From: Branchipolynoe longqiensis
Lineage: Eukaryota; Annelida; Polychaeta; Phyllodocida; Polynoidae
Assembly (NCBI GenBank): GCA_030323885.1
Contig: CM059188.1
Coordinates: 109,651,263-109,715,262, forward strand
Length of the DNA: 64,000 bases
Reading direction: 5' to 3'
The translations under genes were made by a program, and so were the position numbers. Positions 11,141 through 21,539 of this stretch are shown here, one piece after another (the first letter of the stretch is position 1; every line of letters begins with the position of its first letter). The notes under the pieces are model-generated. The model was not told where the DNA came from. It was given only the letters and a program-made list of their open reading frames with translations, and did not search any database.

Positions 11141-12080
11141 TGGACCATCAAGACCAGATATTTGAGATGGCATCAGAACGGCAGTGGGACACGTGTCTGG
11201 CATGGTCGGAAAAGGTATTCACCATGATCGATGACGGACGACTCCTCAGGAGATGGCGCGATGGACAAGCTATAAAGGACCTACAACAGGGAGCGTGCCT
11301 CTCAGGGATACAGAAAGAAGAAGAAAAACGATCTGCTAAATCAGACTACTCCTACCGTGCCTACACCGGCCAAACCGACGAATAGACGGCCACATCGTCG
11401 AACACCCCATACAAACGCCCCGAGTTCAACACCGACACCGATGGCCACCCGTGCCATAGGTGGAACTGAGGCACCGACTGCGGCTTCACCAGCTCTCACG
11501 GCCTTGGGAGTGAGTGCTTTGCGTAAGTGCGCACCTGGTGCCCAAACAAATATAAGAAGGCGAACCCACACAAAGAGCAAGAGTGCAATAATAAAAAACG
11601 GCAGATGGACAAGAAAGCAGCAGCAGACGAGACTGAGGAAACAAGCAAAGTGGATTTTCGCTAGTCGGCCAGGGTCAGGCCGAGCAGAACGCCACACAAG
11701 ACCACCGGAAACCCCGGCGCTAACTCTAGTATTGGAAACCCGCCGGGTGCAGAAACCGCCAAGCACGTGGAGCATAAACACCTCCGAGACACGTAGCGGC
11801 CACGACACGGAGCCTACCCATGCGGCATCGCCAGACGTTCCCGCCAAAACCCCACCACGTGGGGACGCGCCCCGACCAGGCATACCCACACATACCCATA
11901 CACAGATGAGCGGCCTGGCGAGCAGCTCGCCCTGCAGACGCCCCCCCCCCCCCACCCAACGACCCCCATACTCGGGACGAACACAAGGCCGCCTCAAATC
12001 TCCTGGAACATGACACCCTAGGGGGCGACCCACCTGACACGGTATGACCGGCCACCGCCACCAACGACCATAAAGCCGGC
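11137..12080 (+). pseudogene. GC-rich ORF remnant, probably element-derived
   Basis: An 82-codon frame starts at 11137 (contains DTCLAWSEKVFTMIDDGRLL). It is followed in another frame by a Pro/Thr/Ala/Arg-rich stretch of more than 200 codons (11357-12013) without a domain I can name. The first part looks like folded protein and the second like the disordered tail of a gag-type or capsid-like product. A frame change between 11340 and 11385 would join them. The neighbours are retroelement debris, so an old retroelement is the favoured reading. The minus strand is also open over this stretch because of its GC content. Confidence 0.35.
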
Positions 12081-12801
12081 ACGCACAGAGATGCCTGTAA
12101 TGATGTGATTAAGAACCGCTACACACATTGACGTCCAGTTGCTTAATGACTATATTACAGTGCCTCCCAGTCTGCGCTGGTTGCCCGTTCGCTGGTTCCG
12201 GCCCGCTGGCTCCCGGCGTGTTGTGTCTTAGTACATACATAACATCTTCCTTTCAAACAATAAAAGAACATGGAAAGTAGCGAAATAAAACAATGTAACA
12301 AAATAGACATGGGTTATAGTTTCGTTAATGTCCAGTTTCAGTTTCCTGTCAGTCTATGGCTTCCATGGCACACATGCCTAGCCTTATCTCCCTTCCAATA
12401 AAAGTGTCCAGTATTAACATAATGGATATCCTAGATACATTTGTTTCAGTTATGTTTTGACATGGTAGATATGAGCATGCATATGTCTTGGTCCAATTCA
12501 CCTGTTCGGCTATTACATGCATTCTAGAACAGTTCTCAGCAAGACGTAGTGTGAATATTTTAGTGTCCGTTTTATCTTAATACACAGGAAATTTTATAAC
12601 ATATGTTATACAATATGACTTACATACTAATACAATTTACCGTGGCAACGGCTACTGCCATCTCATTTTCAGCCTGTTATGCTGATTACATAGTTTAAAA
12701 TACAACGCTTTGATTACCTTAATTGCCATGAATTTCTTTCACATAGCTCGTTAGCACAATTTGACCGCTTTGCTGATAAGCCTGTCTGGGTTTGTCGCCT
12801 T
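12081..12801. other. non-coding flank of the gypsy remnant
   Basis: About 700 bp without a gene. It lies 3' of the integrase frame, where an LTR could be expected, but I could not delimit one. Confidence 0.4.
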
Positions 12802-13467
12802 CTATTGATAACCGAATCTACTCACAGGTTTTACTTCTCGGCCATGTCGGGTTATATAGTTATTTTGTGCCTTATCTCGCTTATCTGGTCGTTTGGGTTG
12901 GTTGCGTGCGGGATCTGGGTCTGTCTGTTGGATTTCAATTGTTTCATGTTTGGCCGGGAATATATGTTTTCGGTTTCTTTTCAGTGTGAGATTGTTTCGA
13001 TTTCTTATTTCGTAGTTTTGTGTGTTTTCGTCAATTGTTTTAGTTATGACTCCTGAGGCACATTTTCCTTTGTGTGTGATGTATTGAACGTGTTCTCCGA
13101 TTTTTATTTGTTTGTGCTCTTTTCCTGCGTGCCGGTCAGAGAATTTCTTTTGATTTTGTTGAATTCTCTCAATCTGACTGTCTTTTACCTTTTTTACCTC
13201 TGGTTTTAACTGTGCTGTTAATGTTGGTAATTTTGACCCCAATTTTCGAGTCATCAACAGCTGAGCGGGTGATGCATTTAGTTCTGACAAAGGCGTATTT
13301 CTGAAATTTAGCAAAAATAAATTGTAGTCCTTTGACATGTGCATAGCTTTCTTTATCATAGTTTTTACCATTTGGATATGTCTTTCCGCTTGGCAGTTGC
13401 TTTGCGGGTAGTGAGGACTCGAGAATGTTATTGTAAATTTTATTCTAGCTAAGACTAAAAATGCCAA
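12802..13467 (-). pseudogene. Ty3/gypsy integrase C-terminal fragment
   Basis: A 221-codon frame on the minus strand matches the end of a Ty3/gypsy polyprotein. It starts inside the integrase catalytic core, with SSPHYPQSNCQAERHIQMVK; in working elements the residue after SN is normally Gly, and it is Cys here. It continues with the FRNTPLSE..SPAQLLMTRK region and a basic C-terminal domain (KIGEHVQY, KRNRKHIFPAK). Reverse transcriptase, RNase H and the N-terminal half of integrase are absent, so this is a 5'-truncated dead copy. No flanking LTRs were identified. Confidence 0.88.
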
Positions 13468-13689
13468 TAAGGGCTCTATAGTGCCATGTTTCTTTATGTT
13501 CTGTCTTTATTTGTCATTCTGATGTGCTTTTCTTATATATAAACAAACCTATTTCAAATAATCATTTGATTAACAATGTATGTCAATAATCAGTCTTGCT
13601 AATTCACTATCCATTCTTAAATAAGAGATTCATTCATCTTTGATAACCCAACAACTTATTTGTATAGCCTACTAAGTACCCTTTGCGCT

Positions 13690-14215
13690 ATTATATTTAA
13701 TCTTTTTATGGGTTTATTGTAGCATTTGGCAAACACTCTTTCTGGCTTCCATAATACACGATTAAGAATAGACACTACTGAAATGCCTATATTTCTGGTA
13801 TTTGAGACCATCGCTCCTCGAGTCGAGTGCAATTTATAGTTATCGGGGTTGATACTTTCCAGAATAGTTCATCTGGCTATTGTGTCTATAGGAATTGGGC
13901 CACAGGGCCTTATCTAGTTAACAATTAATTGGTTACTCTTCTTAATTTGAAAGACAGCTTTAAATATTTCAAGTTATCAAATCTACCCTACCATATTCCA
14001 TGGTTACGTGCTATTACTACATATAGTCTTCAACAGGAATGACAGGTTTTCAATTTTATTGTGAACTGGGGTGTTTCCTGTATTATTCGACTTAAATAAT
14101 TTTGCTTGTTTAAATATTGCCTCCTTAACATTAATTGGCAAATTTTTAATACACAAAACTACAATAGTTTGGCATCTATGACCTGTTACTAACAATAATA
14201 CCATTATCAATTTGA
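13690..14215 (-). pseudogene. degraded DIRS-type tyrosine recombinase
   Basis: Two blocks on the minus strand match the intact recombinase at 52270-53379. Block 14004-14210 carries LLLVTGHRCQTIVVL, the box with the first catalytic Arg. Block 13700-13860 reads HSTRGAMVSNTRNIGISVV, then a Trp and FAKCYNK, the His-x-x-Arg and nucleophile Tyr boxes. The two blocks are in different frames and separated by sequence with stops. The protein is clearly diverged from the copy at 52 kb, so this is an older insertion of a related element. Confidence 0.85.
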
Positions 14216-14279
14216 AAGTTAAATCTCTTAGACTAAGCTCATCATTGACATTCCATTAAAAAATCAACGACTATATTTT

Positions 14280-14347
14280 TGTTGGTACATTAGTTGTTTA
14301 AGCAGGGTAAATTTCAATCGTGGACGATTGGTCTTCCTCATTCCACT
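14280..14347 (-). mobile_element. SINE-3 3' fragment
   Basis: Reverse complement of the 3' end of the SINE at 21874-22192 (CAGTGGAATGAGGAAGACC and CCTGCTTAAACAACTAATG). It joins directly to a SINE-1 head fragment, so this is a chimeric or nested relic. Confidence 0.75.
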
Positions 14348-14350
14348 GCT

Positions 14351-14508
14351 CCTTGCCCTATCCTAATAATGCTGAGCGCCTGGCTAGGAAGCGACTAGTA
14401 TCAATTTCTAAGTCATTGGTTTGACTCAACCAGGATTAGAACCCACGATCCCATGATCTACCAACACGGGAGACGGATGCTCTAACTCATTCGGCCATCT
14501 CGTCTGGT
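14351..14508 (-). mobile_element. SINE-1 head-half fragment
   Basis: The tRNA-like half of SINE-1 (GATGGCCGAATGAGTTAGAG head variant on the minus strand); the tail half is missing. Confidence 0.85.
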
Positions 14509-14554
14509 TATTGACAACCCAAAATATATAATTTCCAACCTATTGCTGGGACCC

Positions 14555-15042
14555 GGTGTCGCAGTTTCCGCCGTCTGCCAGTTTCTGCGGTACGCATCGC
14601 TTCTGCACATGCGTCAAAATCGAACAGCATCGTCACTGACCATATAAATTTAACATAATGTTTTTGGTAAAGATGTTTTCTATATGTCTACCAAGCGATT
14701 TGTTTCTAGGTGGTGTGGTTTTAGAGATATTTCACTTCTTCTGTATTTTCTGTATGAAGATTGCTCACGACCATTGACAATGCCTTGAGTTTGATGGTAC
14801 GTGCAGTGCAAAACATTAGTTTTATTCAAAATTAATAGAAATCAAGAACCCTAACCTTATAAATTTAATATAATCTTTTTGGTAAAGATGTTTTCTATAT
14901 GTGTACCAAGCGATTTGTTTCTAGGTGGTGTGGTTTTAGAGATATTTAACTTTTTCTGTATGAAGATTGCTCACGGCCATTGACAATGCATTTGAGTGTA
15001 GGCGTACCGCGGAAACTGGCGGATGGCGGAAACTGCAACACC
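14555..15042. mobile_element. MITE family G copy, complete
   Basis: Terminal inverted repeats of about 40 bp. The left is GGTGT, one variable base, then GCAGTTTCCGCCGTCTGCCA; the right is its reverse complement with a few changes. The interior holds two direct copies of a segment of about 190 bp containing GGTGTGGTTTTAGAGATATT. No coding capacity. Truncated relatives lie at 16640, 40214 and 47770. Confidence 0.85.
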
Positions 15043-15265
15043 AGCGCGCTGGGTCTTAGTTTCAATCCTTCCTGAGGAACCAGCAGAATTCGGGCTACAC
15101 ATGTTCCTGACTGACCCCTCCTACAGGTTTACGAACATTGGGAAATGAAAAACCGGAAGATCTTAAAGGACGTTTATATTGGGAGGTCTGGGGGTACTGC
15201 CCCAGAAAATCTTTTACAAATAATCCGTAAGATTGATATAATATTACTATATTAATGGTATTGCA

Positions 15266-15319
15266 TTGGTTTGGATGGGTTTAACGTCCTAGCAACATCT
15301 AAGGTCATATCAGATCGGA
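15266..15319 (-). mobile_element. SINE-1 tail fragment
   Basis: Only the last 50 bp of SINE-1 (TTTAACGTCCTAGCAACATC on the plus strand). Confidence 0.75.
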
Positions 15320-15758
15320 ATGGTATTTCAGGGTTGCCAACATTGGAAAATGAAAAACCAGAAGATCGGCGTATGGTGATGATGGAACATAAAATATCGT
15401 ACACCTTATGGCGAAACCGTAAGGGTTGGCAACCATGCTCCTCCAATCAGAGGTTGGCAACCATGCTCCTCCAATCAGAGACAATCCAGAATTCCTCAGT
15501 TCTCCACTAGGCCGTGTCAGTCTCCCTCCAACACTCCCGCCACCTGTCGATAAACACCAATCTTCCCCCACCGTTATAAATTAAACTACATATGTAAATA
15601 ATAGAATTCTTACACAACAAGATCAATATAACATAATTTTTTTTTTTAAACTGGTTGTAAGGATTTCAGATGAACATATTCTAGGAACAACTGATTTAGT
15701 GAAAAGAAAAAACCTTTCATTTAATCTGTGCAATTAAATGGTGTGTTATTTCCTAATA
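15320..15758. other. no gene seen
   Basis: Contains a short direct duplication (GGTTGGCAACCATGCTCCTC at 15424 and 15452). Otherwise unrecognised. Confidence 0.4.
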
Positions 15759-16094
15759 CAGTACAACCATGTTAAACCAAGCGCCGTTAAACCAAACGAT
15801 CGGTTAATACAAACTTTTTTTGGCGGCCCGGCAAAATACTACCATTTATCATATAAAAAAGTTGGTTAAACCAAAGTCGGTTAATCCAAACTATCGGTTA
15901 ATCCAAACAAAATTGTCGGACCTCAGGCCAATTCCAGTACAGTTAAACCAAACTTTCATGTGGTTATAAGGTTATCTGAGACCCCACCGACTTTTTGTAT
16001 GTGATAAATGGTAGTGTTTTGCCGGGCTGCCGAAAAACGTTTGGATTAACCGATCGTTTGGGTTAACCAAACTTTGTTTAACAGGGTTATACTG
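15759..16094. mobile_element. pogo-like MITE (family D)
   Basis: Starts CAGTACAACCATGTTAAACC and ends GGTTTAACAGGGTTATACTG in inverted sense (one half imperfect). TA lies at both edges (15757-15758 and 16095-16096). The interior is built from GGTTAA/TTAACC motifs in both orientations. Tips of this kind and a TA target are typical of the Tc1/mariner-pogo group. A further end of the same family lies at 16190-16275. Confidence 0.75.
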
Positions 16095-16189
16095 TATATA
16101 CATAAAAACCAATAATCAAAGTGTCCACATACATTGTATATTACACTCATAATGCACTCACGTTTTTGCCAAAGCCAAGTCAAAGTCGA

Positions 16190-16275
16190 ACCCAAAGCTC
16201 GGTTAAACCAATGATCTGTTAATCCAAGCAAATTTCTAGGGTCCCTTCAAATTTGGTTTAACGGGGTTATCCTGT
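16190..16275. mobile_element. pogo-like MITE family D, partial end
   Basis: Repeats the right end of family D (GGTTTAACGGGGTTATCCTG, then TA). Confidence 0.65.
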
Positions 16276-16639
16276 ATTCAGCATTTAATCCAATAAGCAA
16301 CAAATGTGTACTGCTCTCTTTTAGGCAAAGCATTCCACGAGTGGAAAAGTGTGTGTGTTTAGATATATTAACTAACACAATATGGATCTTCTAGCCACTT
16401 GGAATGCATATAACCTTTGTCAAGTCATCTTATAGGACCTCGGGCCTCAAGCCTTATATCGGTCAATACCTACTTAAGATCAGATGCAACTTGAGCTATA
16501 ACTTGTTATACGAATAATATTTAGGATGCAACCTAAACATTGATTGTCTATCTGTTGCTGATTGCCATAGTCTTTGGACCTATTTCAATGTTTACTAACA
16601 TCGTGTATGCGCGTGCAGCTTGACTGCAGAATGAAGGCA
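16276..16639. other. no gene seen
   Basis: Single-copy AT-rich sequence without recognised features. Confidence 0.4.
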
Positions 16640-16985
16640 CACTGCCATTGAGTTTGCCGGTACGCACAACGAAAAACGTCAGTTTTATTCAAAATTAATA
16701 GAAATGCAGAACCCTAACCAGATCAATTTAATATAATCTTTTTGTTAAAAATGTTTTCTATATGTGTTCCAAGTGGTTTGTGTCTAAGTGGTGTGATTTT
16801 AGAGATATTTCACTTTTTCTGTATGAAGATTGCTCACGGCCATTGACAATGCATTGAGTTTGCCGGTATTGGCAGTGCAAAACATCAGTTTTATTCTAAA
16901 TTATTAGAAATCCAGAACCCAAACCATATCAATTTAATATAATCTTTTTGTTAAACATGTTTTCTATATGAGTTTGCAGTGTGAC
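16640..16985. mobile_element. MITE family G, truncated copy
   Basis: Interior of family G with its two direct repeat units (GATTTTAGAGATATTTCAC) but without the terminal inverted repeats. Confidence 0.8.
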
Positions 16986-17453
16986 ACTGTGTTTTCCTGC
17001 AGCCAAAACGCACGCGCACTGACCTAGATAAGTATGCTGACGTCATATGAAATAGGTCTATTGCTACTCCACTACCACTACCTAGCTAATTCAGGCCCGG
17101 CTGTGAGTTACCTTTATTATTAATTTGCAAAGTGTTTATTATATATCCTACTCAGTAACCCTGTTGGTTCTCTTTCTGTCGGGTTCTGGCTATGTGCTAA
17201 GGGTGAACTCACTACTGCTTATTATCCAGGCCCTGGGCGCCTTAGGTGCTCTAATCTATGCTACTTTAACCGTGGGCGATGTCACGTGACCGCACACATC
17301 CCCCACCATCTGCCTCACTCGCACAGCTTTTTAACTTTAATAAAGGAGGGGCCATTTGGGTTCAGCCAGAGTTCGCTAAACCGAGCGTTATTATCTCTGC
17401 CTTCTAATTGCGAAATAACATAAATAATATAAATAATAACGTGTAATATTCAC
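16986..17453. other. presumed intron or 3' flank of the unknown gene
   Basis: No coding signal. Contains a perfect 10-bp palindrome GTCACGTGAC at 17281-17290 with an E-box core; no function can be assigned from position alone. Confidence 0.4.
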
Positions 17454-18079
17454 CTTGCTTTCCTGATTGATGTCATTGTGCCGGGTACGAGGGATCCATG
17501 AGCGAATGCGCCCGGGATAAGCATGCCGGTGCCCGGTGGGAGCATGCCGGTGCCTGGTGGGCAGAGCATGCCGATGCCTGGTGGGCAGAGCATGCCGGTG
17601 CCTGGTGGCAATGCACCTGGTACCAGAGCACCAGGCAACAACACCGTTCCGCCTGAATGGTTTGCGGGGTGGTTGGGCAGGAGCACCGTCCGCTCCTTCC
17701 TGAGAACCATGTCCTTTCGACCATGTTGCCTGAGCCCCCTCTCCCCGCCGCCCAGCTTGCCGATCACGTTCATGTTATAACGCTGTAGCAGGTCGCTAGT
17801 TGCCTGCTCCTTGATGACGATCTGGTCCTCGATTGTCGTCTGCTTTGTGTTCTCGGCCCGCTGAATGGCCGTGTCCAGCAGGCGGAGGCGCTCCTTGAAC
17901 CGCTCTAGGACCGGGGTGAGGCCGGCCAGCGACGGCTTCACGGCGCCCGGGTCGCCGGGCATGGTCCGGGGCCGGCGCTTTTTGCTGACGAAGCTTGCCG
18001 TGCCTACAAGCCGGCGCTTCGCATACCCCATACTGACTGCCTCGGGGATGGGACCCAGGCGGTCCGGCAACGACGACAT
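17454..18079 (-). CDS. unrecognised GC-rich coding exon, 209 codons
   Basis: A minus-strand frame from ATG (18079) to a donor-like AAG followed by GTGAAT. The in-frame TGA overlaps this donor, so the sequence either splices here (leaving two bases of a codon) or stops. Residues 1-50 are basic (KRRLVGTASFVSKKRRPRTM, a possible nuclear signal). Residues about 55-105 look helical or coiled-coil (LERFKERLRLLDTAIQRAE). Residues about 110-140 are basic. Residues 145-200 are a Pro/Gly/Leu/Met repeat with several PPGTGML-like units. GC content is much higher than the surroundings and codon use looks coding. I do not recognise the family. The stretch upstream is a tandem array of the frame's own start (18030-18905). 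Confidence 0.6.
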
Positions 18080-18905
18080 TGCGTTTACTTGTACGCAAAA
18101 GCACCAACATTCAATTTGGAAATGTGAATAGTGCCTTCGTCGAATTCACCAGGTGGCTGGCCAAAATGAACCTAAAGAGATTTGTAGTATAAACAATGTG
18201 GCATGGTTAGGCCTATCTACTTGGTGTGTGGTTAAGTGACTGCACTCAATTCAGGCAAAAGGAGGTATGACTGCCTCAGAGATGGGACCCAGTCGGTCCG
18301 GCAGCGAAGACATTGTGTTTACTTGTACGCAAAAGCACCAACATTCAATTTGAAAATTGGTAAATGTGAATAGTGCCTTCATCGAATTCAGCAGGCAGCC
18401 AAAATGAACCTCAAGACATTTGTACTATAAACAATGTGGCATGGTATCTACTTGGTGTAGTTAAGTGACTGCACTCAATTCAGGCAAAAGGAGGTATGCT
18501 TGCCTCGGAGGTGGGACCCAGGCAGTTCGGCAACGATGACATTCCGTTTACTTGTACGCAAAACCACCAATATTCAATTTGAAAATTAATATATGTAAAT
18601 AGTGCCATCATCGAATTCACCAGGCAGTTGGCCAAAATGTACCTCAAGACATTTGTACTATAAACAATGTGGTATGGTTAGGCCTATCTAATGCGCTCAA
18701 TTCAGGCAAAAGGAGGTATGACTGCCTCGGGGATGGGACCCAGTCGGTCGGGCAGCGATGACATTAGTAAAAATGTGAATAGTGCCTTTGTCGAATTCAC
18801 CAGGCTGCTGGCCAAAATGAACATCTAGAAAGTTGTACTATAAACAATGTGGCATGGTTATCGACTTGGTGTAGTTAAGTCAATTCAGGCAAAAGGAGGT
18901 ATATA
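18030..18905 (-). repeat. about 230-bp tandem array repeating an ORF start
   Basis: Four units begin near 18037, 18267, 18497 and 18719. The lowest unit contains the start of the 17454-18079 frame. The three upstream units keep the ATG and the first 14 or so codons almost unchanged, then diverge to a stop, so each is a short upstream ORF (first residues MSSLPDRLGPI in two of them, MSSLPNCLGPT in one) ending IPPFA then stop or close to it. Each unit also repeats about 180 bp of 5' flank (GGCAAAAGGAGGTAT, TAAACAATGTGGCATGG). Confidence 0.93.
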
Positions 18906-19286
18906 ATATACTCTCCAGATTTGCTTATCTTTTCTACACATTTCGATGATGCCGAATGAGCGGCTTGCTTACAGCAAATCAACTGGTTAATAAGACAGTG
19001 AAACATACATATATAAACAATGCACTTTGGGTGCTCCTGGAGACCAACCAATCATGCCACGCGGATTCAAAGATTGGCTTTCCCCTTTTTGCAATAGTTC
19101 TCAAATTGCCTCCGGTAAGTATTGGCTGTTTATATGCACAACCCACATGGTTACCTGCATCAGTAAGTTGTAAGCTCTACACTCATGGCTCAGATTCAGG
19201 CTCCTGTAATTATCCAACTGGTCCCAGATCCTAAATAAGTTTCCTAAATCCTCTCCAAAGGGCGCGGGGTGTGCATCAGTAACCAT
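18906..19286. other. presumed upstream flank, no gene seen
   Basis: Lies 5' of the repeated ORF start on the minus strand. No TATA box or initiator could be assigned with confidence. Confidence 0.35.
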
Positions 19287-19442
19287 ACCCCCTTACTGCT
19301 TATCGGAAACAGTAGCCTATGTGGCGGTAGCGGGTTTTCTCCAAAGAAATATCCCAGAATGACCATATGTTTGACGTCCAATAGCCGATGATGAAAATCA
19401 ATGTGCTCTAGAGGCGTTGTTAAATAAAACAAGCTTTCCTTT
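19287..19442 (+). mobile_element. SINE-2 3' fragment
   Basis: Plus-strand copy of the SINE-2 body and 3' end, ending CTCTAGAGGCGTTGTTAAAT and AAAACAAGC. The head is missing. Confidence 0.85.
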
Positions 19443-19978
19443 CGGTAATAGTACCCGTTCTAACGGTCGTGCCGCTACAAACTGGAGTTGTCCACAACCA
19501 ACCGCTAAACATCTGTGGTGGGTACCGACATCCTGGAGTGGCCTCATCCTGTGTATGCGTATGAGTGTGTGTGTGTGGTGACTCTTCGACAGACCCGCCT
19601 CTCTCTGTGTCAGTCAGTTGCTACCACCATAGGGGATGCTGATGCGCCTTCTATTTTCAGACAACAGTCCGGCCGTGTCTGCACCGCCGCGCTCCGACCT
19701 ATCGCATGTCAACGCGCGAACATGCCGTGCGCACGGGGCCCGCTGGGGCTCGCCGGGACGACCGCCGAGTATTTCCACTCATTAGACACGGTCATCAATT
19801 AGTCATACACCGGGGGATCAGACACGACCGCTGCTGGCCCACTTGCTGGCACCTCGCACCGGGTCGGTCCACCGCCGGCAACCAGCAGCAACAGATTACC
19901 TCCCGCACAGCGAGGGCACGAGATGTTGTTTTTGTTCCTCTATCCAGCAGTCCTGAACTGTGGCTGTGGTTATATGTT

Positions 19979-20107
19979 TATCGGTTTGAGGGCCGGGTGA
20001 GTGGGTGGGTTGGTTGTGGGCTGTGGGGGCGGAGGGAAGAGGGGGTTGTGGGGATAGAGAGGGTGGGTGGGAGGGTGAAGTTACAACCCTAGAGTAGACT
20101 GCAAAGG
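19979..20107. repeat. direct repeat flanking a SINE (left copy)
   Basis: Starts TCGGTTTGAGGGC and ends GTTACAACCCTAGAGTAGAC. A shorter version (about 75 bp) is repeated at 20815-20887 on the other side of the SINE and MITE. Confidence 0.8.
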
Positions 20108-20818
20108 TTGATTGGTTGTTGGAGTTTTATGTCCTCGCAACATCTAAGGTCATATCAGGATTGTTACCGACTTGTGACAGTGCACACTCATGGTGACTTT
20201 ATAGCGCTGCCCCACTGGGAGACCAGGTTGCCAGCACCATGACCTGATATCCTACTCAATCACATTATCCTGATACTCAGCTAACCCATTGTTGCCCTAC
20301 CCTATTAATGCCAATCACCTGGCTAGGAAGCGACAAGTATCAATTTTTAAGTCATTGGTTTGACTCGACCGGGAAGCGAACTCCCGATCTCCCGCACGTG
20401 AGGCCCTAGATAAAAGATTCACCCGGTACTTGTAGTACATGGGTGAAGGACAACGTACTGTAAATAAGGGCGAAAATAGCTTTAGTATGGAACAGGAACT
20501 AGAAACTATAGGCACAGAGTTGGGGAAATGGGCAAGAATGCAAAAAGACAAGATGGTGGCGCTAGAACGCCGTCGATTTCACTTTTAAATCTTATTAAAC
20601 TAGATATTTTATTATATTTTTCAACTCAAAGGTAGCGGGGAAATAATAAGACATATGTAAAGAATAATTGGTGCTTCTTAGATTGTGAAATTAGGCTCTC
20701 ATTTCATTTCCCCGCATTTTCGACCGTCTTTATATAGGGTTGGTATTCACCCGTTTACTGCGAGTACCGGGTGAATCCTTTATCTAGTGAGGCCCGTGGG
20801 ACACCGCGTCCGGTTTTA
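20108..20818 (-). mobile_element. SINE-1 copy split by a MITE
   Basis: SINE-1 runs from 20113 to 20406 and resumes at 20787-20818 (GTGAGGCCC, then the head end with CCGCGTCCGG). The gap is filled by the MITE at 20407-20786. Head sequence between the B-box region and the tip is partly lost. Confidence 0.85.
20407..20786. mobile_element. 380-bp MITE with 9-bp target duplication
   Basis: Perfect 9-bp direct repeats GTGAGGCCC (20398-20406 and 20787-20795) bound an element with inverted tips TAGATAAAAGATTCACCCGG (left) and TAGATAAAGGATTCACCCGG (right, reversed). The inverted match continues for about 40 bp with few mismatches, and each tip can itself fold (TTCACCC..GGGTGAA). No coding capacity. 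A 9-bp duplication is usual for Mutator-like transposons, so a MULE-derived MITE is the likely class. Confidence 0.9.
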
Positions 20819-20887
20819 CCGGTTTGAGGGCGAGGTGGGTGATAGAGGGTGGGACGGTGAAGTTACAACCCTAGAGTGGACTGCAAG
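20815..20887. repeat. direct repeat flanking a SINE (right copy)
   Basis: Partner of 19979-20107 (GGTTTGAGGGCGAGGTGG, GTTACAACCCTAGAGTGGAC). Confidence 0.8.
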
Positions 20888-20955
20888 GAGAGTCTGCTCA
20901 TTGTGCATTGAACACCCAATGGTGACTCGGGACGGATGCGTGGCCAGAATTTCGC

Positions 20956-21295
20956 TTAAAGCAGCATAGCATTTTCAAAAACCAAAACAATTATCTAGAT
21001 TGGATTCTACATCTCTAACTTAGAGACTGGGGCACCAAATAAGCATTTGTTGCTAAATAGAAGAGAATACAGAGTGAATTCAATATAACCTGTTACTGCA
21101 TAAGCCTATGGTGTCAGATTTTTGGCATGCTTGCCAAAATTAATTTGACATGCTTACATTTCAATTATCTCAAAAGTCAACCATTTAAAATAAAAGTTAC
21201 TTCAAACTAAAGTAAAGTAGATTATAGCAATCAACCTAATATATTTATTTCAGAAAATGTCAGAAAGTCAAAAACATCGGACTATGCAACTTTAA
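20956..21295. mobile_element. MITE family A copy
   Basis: Right tip intact (ATCGGACTATGCAACTTTAA). Left tip is present but lacks the segment after GCATAG. Central TTGGCATGCTTGCCAA is present. Confidence 0.82.
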
Positions 21296-21346
21296 ATGCG
21301 CAATGTTGGAAAACAGGAAACTTCAATGTACTCCTCTTTACATATA

Positions 21347-21539
21347 CAATAAAACCTCTCTAAATCGGCCGATTATGGGACCGACTTTAAATGGTCCATA
21401 TTGGTAGGTGGTCGGTTCAGGGAGTTTTTTTTTTTATCGTTACAATGGTATTGTATGAGTGATGGTTTTGGCCCCAAATAAAGCAATTGATATAGGAAAG
21501 TATGCGATCTGTGGAGGTGGTCAGAGAGAGGTTTTACTG
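21347..21539. mobile_element. pogo-like MITE family C
   Basis: 193 bp with inverted tips CAATAAAACCTCTCTAA and GAGAGAGGTTTTACTG, flanked by TA on both sides. The tips and TA target fit the pogo/Tigger group. Copies at 23630, 27389 and 39029. Confidence 0.88.

Noticed and set aside
11341..12033. 230-codon minus-strand frame
   Set aside because: Open because of GC content opposite the better plus-strand frame; composition (Gly/Val/Arg/Cys) is not protein-like.
13690..14215. A bacterial-type integrase gene
   Set aside because: It matches the DIRS recombinase of the same window and is broken by stops and frame changes.
17281..17290. GTCACGTGAC as a promoter E-box
   Set aside because: It lies on the 3' side of the only nearby coding frame, with no transcript start evidence.
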